Origin: Candidatus Cloacimonadota bacterium | GTDB lineage: Bacteria; Muiribacteriota; UBA6191 | NCBI GenBank assembly: GCA_019454875.1 | Contig: JACFNL010000007.1 | Span: 1-56,877 of the forward strand | Length of the DNA: 56,877 nt | Direction: 5' to 3' | In this document: piece by piece, positions 9,006 through 17,841 of the stretch | Position numbering within the stretch: position 1 is the stretch's first letter | Layout: each line of letters opens with the position of its first letter | Program-made: the position numbers and the translations under genes | The notes under the pieces: generated by a model | What the model saw: the letters and a program-made list of their open reading frames with translations, nothing else | Told to the model about the DNA's origin: nothing | Database searches by the model: none

Positions 9006-12000
9006 ATGGCAAATATTGAAGAGTTAAAACAGGGTGTTCGGATTTCTGGCCTGATTCCAAATCAAATTGTTACGATTCAGAGTGTAGAAGATTTTGGACC
9101 ATCACTTCAGGTAACTTATCGGGAAGCATCGGGACGATTGGATGAAGCAATTTTATCTTCGGAGCAAATTGCTTCGCTGGTTGTAGTTCAGCAGCATCAG
9201 CTTCATTTTGATGTATCAGTAGCGGATGATTTTTTACTGGCAGCTGAGGCCACCCGGATTCGGCATGGGGTGCAAAGCGATCCATTTTTGGCTGTGCATG
9301 GCTCTAAGATTGAGCCACTCCCGCATCAGATTTCAGCAGTATATGAATATATGCTGGAACAGAATCCTTTACGGTTTTTGCTGGCCGATGATCCTGGTGC
9401 TGGCAAAACAATTATGGCAGGTCTTCTAATTCGGGAACTGTCATTAAGAGGAGCTGTTGAGAGGTGTTTGATAGTTCCCCCAGGAAGTTTGGTCGAACAG
9501 TGGCAGGAGGAACTGGAAAACTGCTTTGGAATGAAGTTTGAAATTTTAACCCCAGACTCATTAAGGCAACACAGAGAAGAGGTGTTTCAGATTTATCCGC
9601 GAATGATTGCCCGTCTGGATATGCTTAAACGCAATGAGGAGATTCTAGGCTGGATTTCTAAAAACAGTTGGGATTTGATCATTTGTGATGAAGCTCACAG
9701 GATGGCAGCAACTGCCTATGGCAATGAGGTTCAAAAAACCAGACGCTATATGCTTGGGGAAGTGTTATCGCGGGCTTCCCGGCATTTTGTCTTAATGACG
9801 GCGACCCCACATAATGGAAAGGATCTGGATTTTCGTCTGTTTTTAAGCTTGTTGGATCCAGATCGTTACGCTGGTCTTTATCGTAGTAAGGATCCTATTC
9901 GCCTAAACTCTGATTTTTTTCGTCGTATGATGAAGGAGGAGTTAATCCGCTTTGATGGTACCAGTTTGTTTCCCAAACGACTGAGTAAGGTGAGCTGCTA
10001 TGATTTAAGTGATTCTGAACTTAGCCTTTATCGGGAGATTACTTTTTATGTTCAAACGGAGATGAACCGGGCACAAAGGCTTGAAAGCTCAAAACGGGTC
10101 AATGTGACTTTTGCCATGATTATCCTGCAAAGAAGACTGGCTTCGTCTACTGCGGCAATCCTGAAAAGTCTTCAAAATCGTAAAGGTCGCCTGGAATCTC
10201 AACTGGAGAACTTTCTATCTGGCAAAATAACCGAGACTTCCGATTTTTTGGATGTTGAAACTGACTGGGATGAGTTTGAAGAGGATTGCAGTATAGAAGA
10301 ATGGGAAAATATCTCTGAAATTTCCTCATCGATTACAGCCGCTCAGAATATTGAAGAGTTAAAAAAAGAGATCCAAACCGTGGATCTTTTGTTACAGAAA
10401 GCTGTTGAGATCAGAAATCTGGGCTGTGATGCTAAGTGGAAACAACTTCAGGAGGTTTTGCAGTTTCCTGAGCTGATACGGGATGGTAAGAGGCAGAAGC
10501 TTCTGATTTTTTCTGAGTTTCGCGATACTTTGGCATTTCTTCATCAGGAACTTGTATCGGTCTTTGGTTATTCTTCATCCGTTGTAAGTATTCATGGCGG
10601 GGTCAGCCGAGAGGAGAGGTTAAGGTTATTGAATGAATTTCGCTTTAACCCGGAAGTGATTGTCCTGTTAGCCAATGATGCAGTGGGTGAGGGTGTGAAT
10701 CTGCAACAATGTCATTTGATGATCAACTACGATTTGCCCTGGAATCCGAACCGTCTTGAGCAGCGGTTTGGTCGTATTCATAGAATTGGCCAGACAAAGC
10801 TTTGTTATCAATGGAACCTGATCGCCCATCAGACCAGAGAAGGTCAGGTCTTTAAGCGAATGCTTGAGAAACTGGAAATTGCCAGAAAGCAGCTTGATGG
10901 TAAGGTCTTTGATGTTTTAGGGCAGGTTTTTGAAAACAACCCCTTAAAGGACATGATTTTGGAAGCATTACTGGCTGGGGAAGATGCCATCAGGCAGAAT
11001 GCAGTTTTTAAGAAGCTGGATAGTTTGATGGATACTGAAAAAATCCGTGAAGTGCTTAAAGCCAAGGCCTTTGCCAGTGAAGTAATGGATATGAGTCGCT
11101 TATTGAAACTTCGTGAGCAAATGGAGAGAGCTAGAATTCAAAGACTTCAGCCGCATAATTTAAGAGATTTTTTCTTGAGATCCCTAAAGAAGCTTGATCT
11201 TCGGTTTCGGATTCATGCGGATGGTTCTATTCATTTGATCCGAATTCCGGCCTATCTTAGCGATTTTGTGCAGGAGAAGCTGCCAAGCTCCTGGGATAAA
11301 ATTACCTTTGATCGGGAAATTGCCCGTCAGACAGCAGAGCTTAGCCTGATAAGCCCTGGCCATAGCCTTTTTGAAGCAATCACGGCCAAGGTTTTGAGTC
11401 TGGGCCGAGCAGCTTTAGAAGGTGGCACCATTTTAGCTATGGATGATGCCAAACAGAACTCACCCTTTTTAGTGTGTGCGGTCAAAATGCTTGTAACCGA
11501 TTCAGATAATCTGCAAAGGCCTGTGTTTGAGGAGTTGCGTTGGCTGATTATGGATTCTTCCTTGGTTCCCAAAGAAGCTGGAACGGGCATTTTATTGGAT
11601 TGTCGGCCCCTTACGGAAGTGGAACAAACCGTTAAGGATATCGATTTGGATTGGGTGTTTCAAATGGATCTCTCAAAAGTGATTGCAACAGGAGCGATTC
11701 AACTTTTTTTTGATGAGTTGCAGGCCAAAATTTCACAAAGACAGGAGAGAATTGAAGAGCAGATTTTAGAGATTCGCACTCGCCTAAATGCCGAGATTTT
11801 GCATTTAAGCAATAGGGCCGAAGGGTTTCGCGATAAGGTGGATCAGGGAGAACAGAGTTATTTGGGTCTGGAAAAAAATGCCAGAATTGAAATGGAGCGG
11901 TTGGAAATTCGGCGGGAACAAAGAATTTCAACCTTGATGCGCCAAAAGAATTTAAGGGTGATTTCCCCCCGACTGGTGACCTGTGCTTTAGTGATCCCCT

Positions 12001-12434
12001 CTGAACTTTTACAGGACTCATCATCAAGTCAAAATTCTTGGTCAACCTATGAAGAAAGAAGAAGAATTGAGCTTATGGCCATGCAGGCCGTGATAGCAAA
12101 GGAAATTCAGTTAGGTAATACTCCTAAAGATGTATCCGATCAGAACCTTGGTTATGATATTGAATCTAAAACGACCAATGGGGATCTGCGCTTTATTGAA
12201 GTCAAGGGTCACAGCCCAACGCGCACCGAGATTCATCTGACCCGAAACGAGGCTCTAAAGGCCCGAAACAGCCCCGATAAATGGATTTTGGCTTTATGTC
12301 TTGTGGATGCAGATCACACAAGGGAACCTGCCTACATTCAAGGTTTTGACTTTGGAGAACCTGGAGATTTTGGCAGACAGATTCAGTTGTCTGTGAAAGA
12401 GCTTTATAACAAGCTAAAGCCTTCGGGCAAATAA
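9006..12434 (+). CDS. SNF2-type helicase with C-terminal DUF3883 (BrxHII-like)
   Basis: A 1142-residue superfamily 2 helicase. Walker A is DDPGAGKT (128-135), motif II is DEAH (228-231), motif III is MTATPH (264-269) and motif VI is QRFGRIHRIGQ (from 586). The C-terminal domain is DUF3883-like, with a possible nuclease-type set Asp1051, Glu1065 and Lys1067 (GYDIES then IEVKGH). The architecture matches the DNA/RNA helicases of type 3 BREX and related anti-phage islands. The frame is open back to 8748, but that part overlaps hipB, so the ATG at 9006 is chosen. An extended -10 (TG-T-TACTAT, 8988-8996) ends 9 bp before it, giving a near-leaderless mRNA. Confidence 0.88.
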   Translation: MANIEELKQGVRISGLIPNQIVTIQSVEDFGPSLQVTYREASGRLDEAILSSEQIASLVVVQQHQLHFDVSVADDFLLAAEATRIRHGVQSDPFLAVHGSKIEPLPHQISAVYEYMLEQNPLRFLLADDPGAGKTIMAGLLIRELSLRGAVERCLIVPPGSLVEQWQEELENCFGMKFEILTPDSLRQHREEVFQIYPRMIARLDMLKRNEEILGWISKNSWDLIICDEAHRMAATAYGNEVQKTRRYMLGEVLSRASRHFVLMTATPHNGKDLDFRLFLSLLDPDRYAGLYRSKDPIRLNSDFFRRMMKEELIRFDGTSLFPKRLSKVSCYDLSDSELSLYREITFYVQTEMNRAQRLESSKRVNVTFAMIILQRRLASSTAAILKSLQNRKGRLESQLENFLSGKITETSDFLDVETDWDEFEEDCSIEEWENISEISSSITAAQNIEELKKEIQTVDLLLQKAVEIRNLGCDAKWKQLQEVLQFPELIRDGKRQKLLIFSEFRDTLAFLHQELVSVFGYSSSVVSIHGGVSREERLRLLNEFRFNPEVIVLLANDAVGEGVNLQQCHLMINYDLPWNPNRLEQRFGRIHRIGQTKLCYQWNLIAHQTREGQVFKRMLEKLEIARKQLDGKVFDVLGQVFENNPLKDMILEALLAGEDAIRQNAVFKKLDSLMDTEKIREVLKAKAFASEVMDMSRLLKLREQMERARIQRLQPHNLRDFFLRSLKKLDLRFRIHADGSIHLIRIPAYLSDFVQEKLPSSWDKITFDREIARQTAELSLISPGHSLFEAITAKVLSLGRAALEGGTILAMDDAKQNSPFLVCAVKMLVTDSDNLQRPVFEELRWLIMDSSLVPKEAGTGILLDCRPLTEVEQTVKDIDLDWVFQMDLSKVIATGAIQLFFDELQAKISQRQERIEEQILEIRTRLNAEILHLSNRAEGFRDKVDQGEQSYLGLEKNARIEMERLEIRREQRISTLMRQKNLRVISPRLVTCALVIPSELLQDSSSSQNSWSTYEERRRIELMAMQAVIAKEIQLGNTPKDVSDQNLGYDIESKTTNGDLRFIEVKGHSPTRTEIHLTRNEALKARNSPDKWILALCLVDADHTREPAYIQGFDFGEPGDFGRQIQLSVKELYNKLKPSGK

Positions 12435-12469
12435 AACACAAAATGACACACAGTATTTAATGTGGGGCG

Positions 12470-13510
12470 CTAAATCCACCCCTTCTGGTGTAGTACATTC
12501 TCAGCCAAAGTAATTTGTCGAGGGCTGAATTGTTTTTTGTTTTCGTTCCAGGCATATACGGCTTCATAAATAGTTTGGTTTTTAGGCAGTCGGTCATGTT
12601 TTTTGATCCAGTGAACTGTTGCTAGAAGCTCAAGGCCAAACGGGGATTCAAAACCCTCTACCAGCTTGGCAACTTTTTGAAACCGTTTCAGTGTCTCTGA
12701 GTGTTGCTTCAAGAAAATGTGGGCCATTTTGACTGCATTGGGCATAAGTGTGAGTTGTTTATCAGGCTGATCCCCTCCATCGCTATAGCCAGAAATAAAC
12801 AGCTTGTCCATTCTATTCAGAACATGGCGCAAATTCTCTGCATAAGGGCCATAGTGGGCCTTTTTGTATTTGAGCCTTAGCGGCTCCCCAGCTTCTTGCA
12901 TAAAGTACATCAACTTGTGCACTTCAAGAAGACTAATGAAGGGATCTAAAAATCCTCTAAGATATTGGTCCATAAGTCCGATCAGGCAGGCCCTACCGGG
13001 TGTCATAAGGGGGGGCTTTTGGGATTGATCCGGGATGGTTGCAGCTACCTTGGGGGTGCTTGCTGGTTCAAACACCAGAATGGATACATCCTTTAAGCTA
13101 GCTAATTTATCTTCAATTATTGGGCGGACCTGGGCCCAATCAAGCCCGCCTAATCCACAGCCAAGTGGTGGGATGGCTATGGATCGAATGTTTAACTGGC
13201 GTATACATCGGGACAGTTCCTCAAGTCCTTGTTCTACATCTTCAATCCGGCTTTTACTTCTCCAGTGATTTTTAGTGGGAAAATTGATTATAAAATGTGG
13301 CTTAGCAAGAAGCCCGGTTTTAAACACAAAAAGTTTGCCGGGCTTAAGTTCCTTTTGAGCACAGGCTGTTGCGTAAGCTCTAAAATTTTCCGGGAATTTC
13401 TTCTTAAACTGCAAAGCAATACCCCGTCCCATGACCCCATCACAATTGACGGTATTCACCAGAGCTTCTGCTGGTTCATTTAAAATATCACCTTGTTTGA
13501 ATAGAAACAT
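12470..13510 (-). CDS. darG: DarG-like antitoxin (macrodomain ADP-ribosylglycohydrolase)
   Basis: A 346-residue protein. Residues 1-155 form a macrodomain (GDILNEPAEALVNTVNCDG, then the loop PPLGCGLGGLDW). Lys80 in NFPTKNHW is at the position of the catalytic lysine known in DarG. Residues 165-346 form the DarG C-terminal domain that binds and blocks the toxin. DarG removes ADP-ribose from thymidine in DNA and so reverses DarT. The ATG at 13510 is preferred over an upstream TTG at 13525 because TTGGAG precedes it at good spacing. It follows darT by 15 bp. A run of seven C residues (13009-13015) encodes the linker between domains. Confidence 0.9.
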   Translation of the reverse strand: MFLFKQGDILNEPAEALVNTVNCDGVMGRGIALQFKKKFPENFRAYATACAQKELKPGKLFVFKTGLLAKPHFIINFPTKNHWRSKSRIEDVEQGLEELSRCIRQLNIRSIAIPPLGCGLGGLDWAQVRPIIEDKLASLKDVSILVFEPASTPKVAATIPDQSQKPPLMTPGRACLIGLMDQYLRGFLDPFISLLEVHKLMYFMQEAGEPLRLKYKKAHYGPYAENLRHVLNRMDKLFISGYSDGGDQPDKQLTLMPNAVKMAHIFLKQHSETLKRFQKVAKLVEGFESPFGLELLATVHWIKKHDRLPKNQTIYEAVYAWNENKKQFSPRQITLAENVLHQKGWI

Positions 13511-13525
13511 TTGGGTTGACTCCAA

Positions 13526-14152
13526 TTAGTAGTACCAGTCAGGTTTAACCGCAACTTGAGGCTTGTGAGCCGCTTTGTAAAGTATCTGTTGAACCTGCTG
13601 CATTACACATGTTGAATACACACCAATTTTGGCTATCAATATCCATGGAAAATTCTTTTCCATTAAAAATTCGGCTTGTTTAGCTTCCTTGACATTTTTC
13701 CATTCCCGAGAGTTAATGGCCGCCCAATTTAGTCGGTTTAAGTCATGAAGATCAGAATAATCGTCAAAGTAAGTTGCTCCGGCATTGGTTGATGTGATGG
13801 CCCATCTCAGATTTGATTTGTCGGCCCAGTTCACGGAGGCCTGGACTTCTGCCACAAGATGAATAATAGGCTCCTGTCCACCTCTGTAAGAAATATCGTC
13901 ATGACTTTTTCTGTACATTAAATAGAGCATAATCGAACGGGGACAAAAATAAAAGGGGACACAATCGCCAACATTCAGACCGGGGTGGCTTGCCAGTTCT
14001 TTGGTTCGTCTGCGTTGTTTGATGTGGTTCATACCAATCTGTGTGCCGACAGGAGGATTTTGCTGCATGATTGCCTCACAGTACAAATAGCCATCTTCTA
14101 GGATGGAAGCTAGCCTGTCGACATGAACTATGTGATAGATACTTGGATTCAT
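13526..14152 (-). CDS. darT: DarT-like DNA ADP-ribosyltransferase toxin
   Basis: A 208-residue DUF4433/DarT protein that should attach ADP-ribose from NAD to thymidine in single-stranded DNA. Family marks are the N-terminal YHIVHVDRL, the HIKQRRRTKEL segment and the catalytic glutamate Glu161 in KQAEFLMEKNFPW. The frame is open 33 codons further up, but the ATG at 14152 matches the usual family start and has an extended -10 (TGGTATACT) 10 bp upstream. The toxin gene precedes its antitoxin. The pair is inverted relative to the helicase and methylase that flank it. Confidence 0.9.
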   Translation of the reverse strand: MNPSIYHIVHVDRLASILEDGYLYCEAIMQQNPPVGTQIGMNHIKQRRRTKELASHPGLNVGDCVPFYFCPRSIMLYLMYRKSHDDISYRGGQEPIIHLVAEVQASVNWADKSNLRWAITSTNAGATYFDDYSDLHDLNRLNWAAINSREWKNVKEAKQAEFLMEKNFPWILIAKIGVYSTCVMQQVQQILYKAAHKPQVAVKPDWYY

Positions 14153-14162
14153 GATAAAGTCC

Positions 14163-14171
14163 AGTATACCA
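14163..14171 (-). promoter_or_regulatory. Extended -10 promoter of darT
   Basis: On the minus strand this reads TGG-TATACT. It ends 10 bp before the darT ATG, giving a leader of about four bases. The rest of the 278-bp gap to the upstream HTH gene (14172-14430) holds no convincing gene; a 60-codon frame at 14226-14408 has no support. Confidence 0.5.
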
Positions 14172-14430
14172 TTCTGTTTAACTATCCTAGTGCTTGTCCA
14201 TCCTGTGGCTGATTTTTGGGCCAAACTAAAATCTGTGTCTGCAATAACCACACAGTTTTCCAGGCAAATCTGATCGGTCGAATCTGGGTTGAAGTCGTTG
14301 AAAACCCCACGGGCCCTGATGTGTGACTGGATAGTAATTTCTTTGAGAATTTCCCCTTTTTATTCTGTTCAAGCAGGATAAACAGGTTTGACTCATTAGG
14401 GTGTGCAAGGCAAAGTTTTCTTGGGTTTTT

Positions 14431-14889
14431 TCAGATCACAATTGGATTTTTAAATGTTATAGCTGGGTAGTGATCTTCAAGCCAGCTATCATTATTTTCT
14501 ATATTTGCTCGAACCGTGAGGTTCTTTAGATTTTTCTGAATCGCCTGGTTTTCATGGCGAAAGCTCTGCAATATTGTTTCCTCATCTATGGAAGGATGAA
14601 GATCATTTTTCAGAATCTGTAATAAGGATAAGCCATCAAACATACACATACGAACCAGTGCGGGGACATTATGCAAATTGATTTGTGATTCAAGCAACTC
14701 TATCCAATTTGAAAGAAGACCAATTTTATACCTTATCGGATCGGGAATTAAGTTCTCGTCTTTCTTCCAGCGATAGGCATCTTGCCACGGGACCCTCAAA
14801 ATTTCTGACAACTCCCGCAAATCAAGATTAAGGGCTTTACTAGATTTTTCTAAAAATTTCTGAAATGGCATTGTAGACCCAACTTTCAT
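14431..14889 (-). CDS. HTH regulator, Xre/ParS-like
   Basis: A 152-residue protein from the ATG at 14889 (alternatives 14916 and 14871). Residues 10-60 look like a helix-turn-helix (LDLRELSEILRVPWQDAYRW). The segment VPALVRMCMFDGLSLLQIL loosely recalls the 'toxin-binding' domain of Xre/MbcA/ParS antitoxins, but no RES toxin is adjacent. It faces away from the DUF1156 methylase and lies upstream of darTG on the same strand. Its 5' end overlaps the likely methylase promoter, so it is a good candidate to regulate the methylase side and darTG. Function is inferred from position and fold pattern. Confidence 0.6.
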   Translation of the reverse strand: MKVGSTMPFQKFLEKSSKALNLDLRELSEILRVPWQDAYRWKKDENLIPDPIRYKIGLLSNWIELLESQINLHNVPALVRMCMFDGLSLLQILKNDLHPSIDEETILQSFRHENQAIQKNLKNLTVRANIENNDSWLEDHYPAITFKNPIVI

Positions 14890-14919
14890 TTTACAATATC
14901 TCAAGATGTTTGGCATACT
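14890..14919 (+). promoter_or_regulatory. Candidate promoter of the DUF1156 methylase gene
   Basis: TTTACA (14890-14895) and CATACT (14914-14919) are separated by 18 bp. Transcription would start near 14926, just before AAAAGGA (14928-14934), the ribosome-binding site of the methylase. The element lies across the 5' end of the divergent HTH gene, which favours the downstream start for that gene. Confidence 0.4.
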
Positions 14920-14940
14920 CCAAGGCTAAAAGGAACCCCT

Positions 14941-17715
14941 ATGCCCAAAAAGAAGCTCATTGAAGTTGCACTACCCCTGGAAGTAATTAATCAGCAGTCA
15001 GCCCGGGAAAAGTCGATTCGCCACGGGCATCCCTCCACCTTGCATCTTTGGTGGTCCAGAAAACCACTTGCAACAGCCAGATCGGTTTTGTTTGCCCAGC
15101 TTGTGGATGACCCTTCGGCTCATCCTGAGACATTTCCTACGGAAGTTGAGCAGGAAAAGGAAAGAAAACGGCTTTTTAAGATTATGGAAAAATTGTCGGT
15201 TTGGGAGCATGTTCAGGGGGCAAGTTCCCCAGAACTGAATGCGGCCATCAAGGAGATTCAAAAAAGCTGTGGTTTAGAGTTACCGGCCATTTATGATCCT
15301 TTTAGTGGGGGAGGATCGATTCCTTTAGAGGCTCAAAGGTTAGGTCTTAATGCCTATGGATCGGATCTGAATCCTGTGGCTGTTATGATTGGGCGGGCCT
15401 TGATTGATATCCCGGCGCGCTTTTCTGCGCAAACACCGATAAACCCGGATTTTTGGGCCAAAACTCAGAAAAATCAAAGACTTATGGGGGCCGCAGGTCT
15501 GGCATCAGATCTTGAATACTACGGACAAAAACTCAACGATCTTGTTTTTGAAAAAATTGGTTCATTTTACCCCACTGTAAAATCAGAATGGGGAGAAAAA
15601 ACTGTGATTGCCTGGCTTTGGTGTCGCACTGTACCCAGTCCCGATCCGCGTTTTGAGAATGCCCCGGTTCCTCTGACTAGTTCCTTTCTGCTCTGTGCCA
15701 AAAAAGGCAAGGAAGTGTATGCCAGGCCAGTGATTACAGGCTCAAAAATTCATTTTGAAATTGTTTTTGGTGCGGATGCCCCGGAAGGAACAGTGAATCG
15801 AAACGGAGGCACTTGCCTTTTATCAGGCCGGGCCATGCCTTTTACGGAAATCCGGGCTCATGGCAAGGCCGGCAGAATGGGGCAGATGCTGATGGCTGTG
15901 GTCGTGGATGGGGATAAGGGACGGGAGTACCTTCCTGCTACCAAAGAAATGGTGGAATTAGCGGAGTCGGCCAAGCCAATATGGGGGCCGGAGGTTCCGA
16001 TACCGCATAACCCAAGAGATTTTAAAACTCCTAACTACGGGCTACCAACAATCAAAGATCTTTTCTCCCCCCGCCAGCTATTGGCTTTAACCACTTTTTC
16101 TGATGCTTTAGAGGAATTGCAGGCAAGTATTTTGGCTGATGCCAAAAATGCAGGCAGTCTGCCAGAGGATTCCCGTCCATTAGCGGAAGGGGGTTGTGGG
16201 GCTTTGGCTTATTCCGAGGCTTTAATGGTGTATCTGGCCCTGGCTGTAGATAAATTGGCGGACCGATTGTCAACCATTGCAAGCTGGGATAGTGGTTATG
16301 TAAAAGTTCGCAATACCTTTGCCAGACAGGCTATTCCGATGACCTGGGATTTTGCCGAATGTAATCCCTTCAGCTCTTCTTCAGGAAACTTTATGGGTTG
16401 TGTCGAATGGGGGGTCAAGGTTTTGCAAAAACTTCCGGCCAGGGGTATGGGGCAAATTGCGTTTGGTCCAGCCCAGGCCGGGAATTTAGGCCCACAGACA
16501 GCCATTATTTCTACCGATCCTCCATATTATGACAACATTGGTTATGCGGACTTGTCCGACTTTTTTTATGTCTGGCTTAGAAAATCCTTAAAATCCGTGT
16601 ACCCTAAACTTTTTGCCACCTTACAGGTGCCAAAGGCTGAGGAATTAGTAGCCACCCCCTACAGGCATGGCAGCAAACAAAAGGCCGAAGATTTTTTTAT
16701 GGCAGGGATGCAGGAAGTGTTTGCCTCCCTTCAGAAAATCCAGCATCAGGAATTTCCTCTGGCCATTTATTATGCGTTTAAGCAGCAGGAAATTAAGGAT
16801 GGCAGCACCACTTCCACTGGTTGGGCCTCATTTTTACAGGCTGTTTTAGATTCAGGCTGGGAAGTGGTTCGTACCTGGCCCATGCGCACTGAATTAATGA
16901 ACCGTATGTTGGCTTCAGGAACCAATGCTTTGGCTTCCTCCATCGTTTTAGTCTGTCGTCCCCGTCAGCCCAAGGCTTTGACTATGGAAAGACGGGAGTT
17001 TTTGCAGGAATTGCGTAAAGAAATTCCTAAAAGCCTTAAAATCTTAATGCAAAGCGGAATTGCCCCGGTAGATATGGCTCAATCCATTATTGGACCAGGG
17101 ATTTCGGTTTTTTCTAGAGCCAAATCAGTTCTTGAAAGTGATGGATCGCAAATGAGTGTGGCTACGGCCCTTGGGCTTATCAATCAGGTGGTGGATGAGG
17201 TGCTTACGGAATCTTTTGGGACCATGGATCCCCAGAGTCGCTTCTGTCTGGACTGGCTTTTGTCCCACGGTTTTTCCGAAGGCAGTTATGGAGATGCCGA
17301 AACCTTATCCAAGGCCAAAAATATAAGCCTATCCTCTCTTGAGCAAAGAAAAATTATCAAAATGGGTGGGGGCAAACTAAGCCTGGTTGGCCTTGATCAT
17401 CTGCCGGATGTAAAAATCTTAAAGGACTATTCCCAGAACATTCTCTGGCAGGATCTTTTGTTTTTAATGCATGGCTTTCGTGAAAATGGAGAAACAGGGG
17501 CAGCCAGTGTTTATTCCCTACTTGGAACCACCCGCTCCAGCCTAAAAGATCTGGCCTACCGGGTTTTTAACCTGCTTGAGAAAAAGGGCCTGTCCGCAGA
17601 TGCACTCTGGGCCAATGCCATTGTAAAACAATGGGATCAGTTCACCTCCAAGGCCACCACAGTTTCAACTGGTGTGGGCCTGGAGGCACTAAGAAATAGA
17701 GTGCAAAAAGAGTGA
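14941..17715 (+). CDS. DUF1156 adenine-specific DNA methylase (PglXI-like)
   Basis: A 924-residue DNA methyltransferase. The N-terminal DUF1156 segment is recognisable (KKLIEVALPLEVIN, then HPSTLHLWWSRKPL). The SAM-binding motif I is DPFSGGGS (119-126) and the catalytic motif IV is DPPY at 526-529 (TDPPYYDNIGYADL). About 400 residues separate them, probably containing the target-recognition region. The family methylates adenine at N6 in host DNA and is the PglXI component of type 3 BREX and of related anti-phage islands. It is the first gene of the plus-strand block that contains the XRE/ImmA, AAA and DUF499 genes. A good Shine-Dalgarno is 6 bp before the ATG. Confidence 0.9.
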   Translation: MPKKKLIEVALPLEVINQQSAREKSIRHGHPSTLHLWWSRKPLATARSVLFAQLVDDPSAHPETFPTEVEQEKERKRLFKIMEKLSVWEHVQGASSPELNAAIKEIQKSCGLELPAIYDPFSGGGSIPLEAQRLGLNAYGSDLNPVAVMIGRALIDIPARFSAQTPINPDFWAKTQKNQRLMGAAGLASDLEYYGQKLNDLVFEKIGSFYPTVKSEWGEKTVIAWLWCRTVPSPDPRFENAPVPLTSSFLLCAKKGKEVYARPVITGSKIHFEIVFGADAPEGTVNRNGGTCLLSGRAMPFTEIRAHGKAGRMGQMLMAVVVDGDKGREYLPATKEMVELAESAKPIWGPEVPIPHNPRDFKTPNYGLPTIKDLFSPRQLLALTTFSDALEELQASILADAKNAGSLPEDSRPLAEGGCGALAYSEALMVYLALAVDKLADRLSTIASWDSGYVKVRNTFARQAIPMTWDFAECNPFSSSSGNFMGCVEWGVKVLQKLPARGMGQIAFGPAQAGNLGPQTAIISTDPPYYDNIGYADLSDFFYVWLRKSLKSVYPKLFATLQVPKAEELVATPYRHGSKQKAEDFFMAGMQEVFASLQKIQHQEFPLAIYYAFKQQEIKDGSTTSTGWASFLQAVLDSGWEVVRTWPMRTELMNRMLASGTNALASSIVLVCRPRQPKALTMERREFLQELRKEIPKSLKILMQSGIAPVDMAQSIIGPGISVFSRAKSVLESDGSQMSVATALGLINQVVDEVLTESFGTMDPQSRFCLDWLLSHGFSEGSYGDAETLSKAKNISLSSLEQRKIIKMGGGKLSLVGLDHLPDVKILKDYSQNILWQDLLFLMHGFRENGETGAASVYSLLGTTRSSLKDLAYRVFNLLEKKGLSADALWANAIVKQWDQFTSKATTVSTGVGLEALRNRVQKE

Positions 17716-17841
17716 GAGCTTTGGTGGAATATTTTGGGGAGGATAGGTTGACGGCTTCAGTTTTTGGGATCATGATGAATATGTGGTGCAGAGTTTTGTT
17801 ATGTGGCCGATAAATCTCTTGTGTTGCGGGAGGTTTTTATC

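Noticed and set aside
11632..12045. 137-codon minus-strand frame in the helicase gene
   Set aside because: Shadow of the helicase reading frame with unlikely composition.
14226..14408. 60-codon minus-strand frame between the HTH gene and darT
   Set aside because: No ribosome-binding site, no family resemblance and odd composition; likely non-coding leader DNA.
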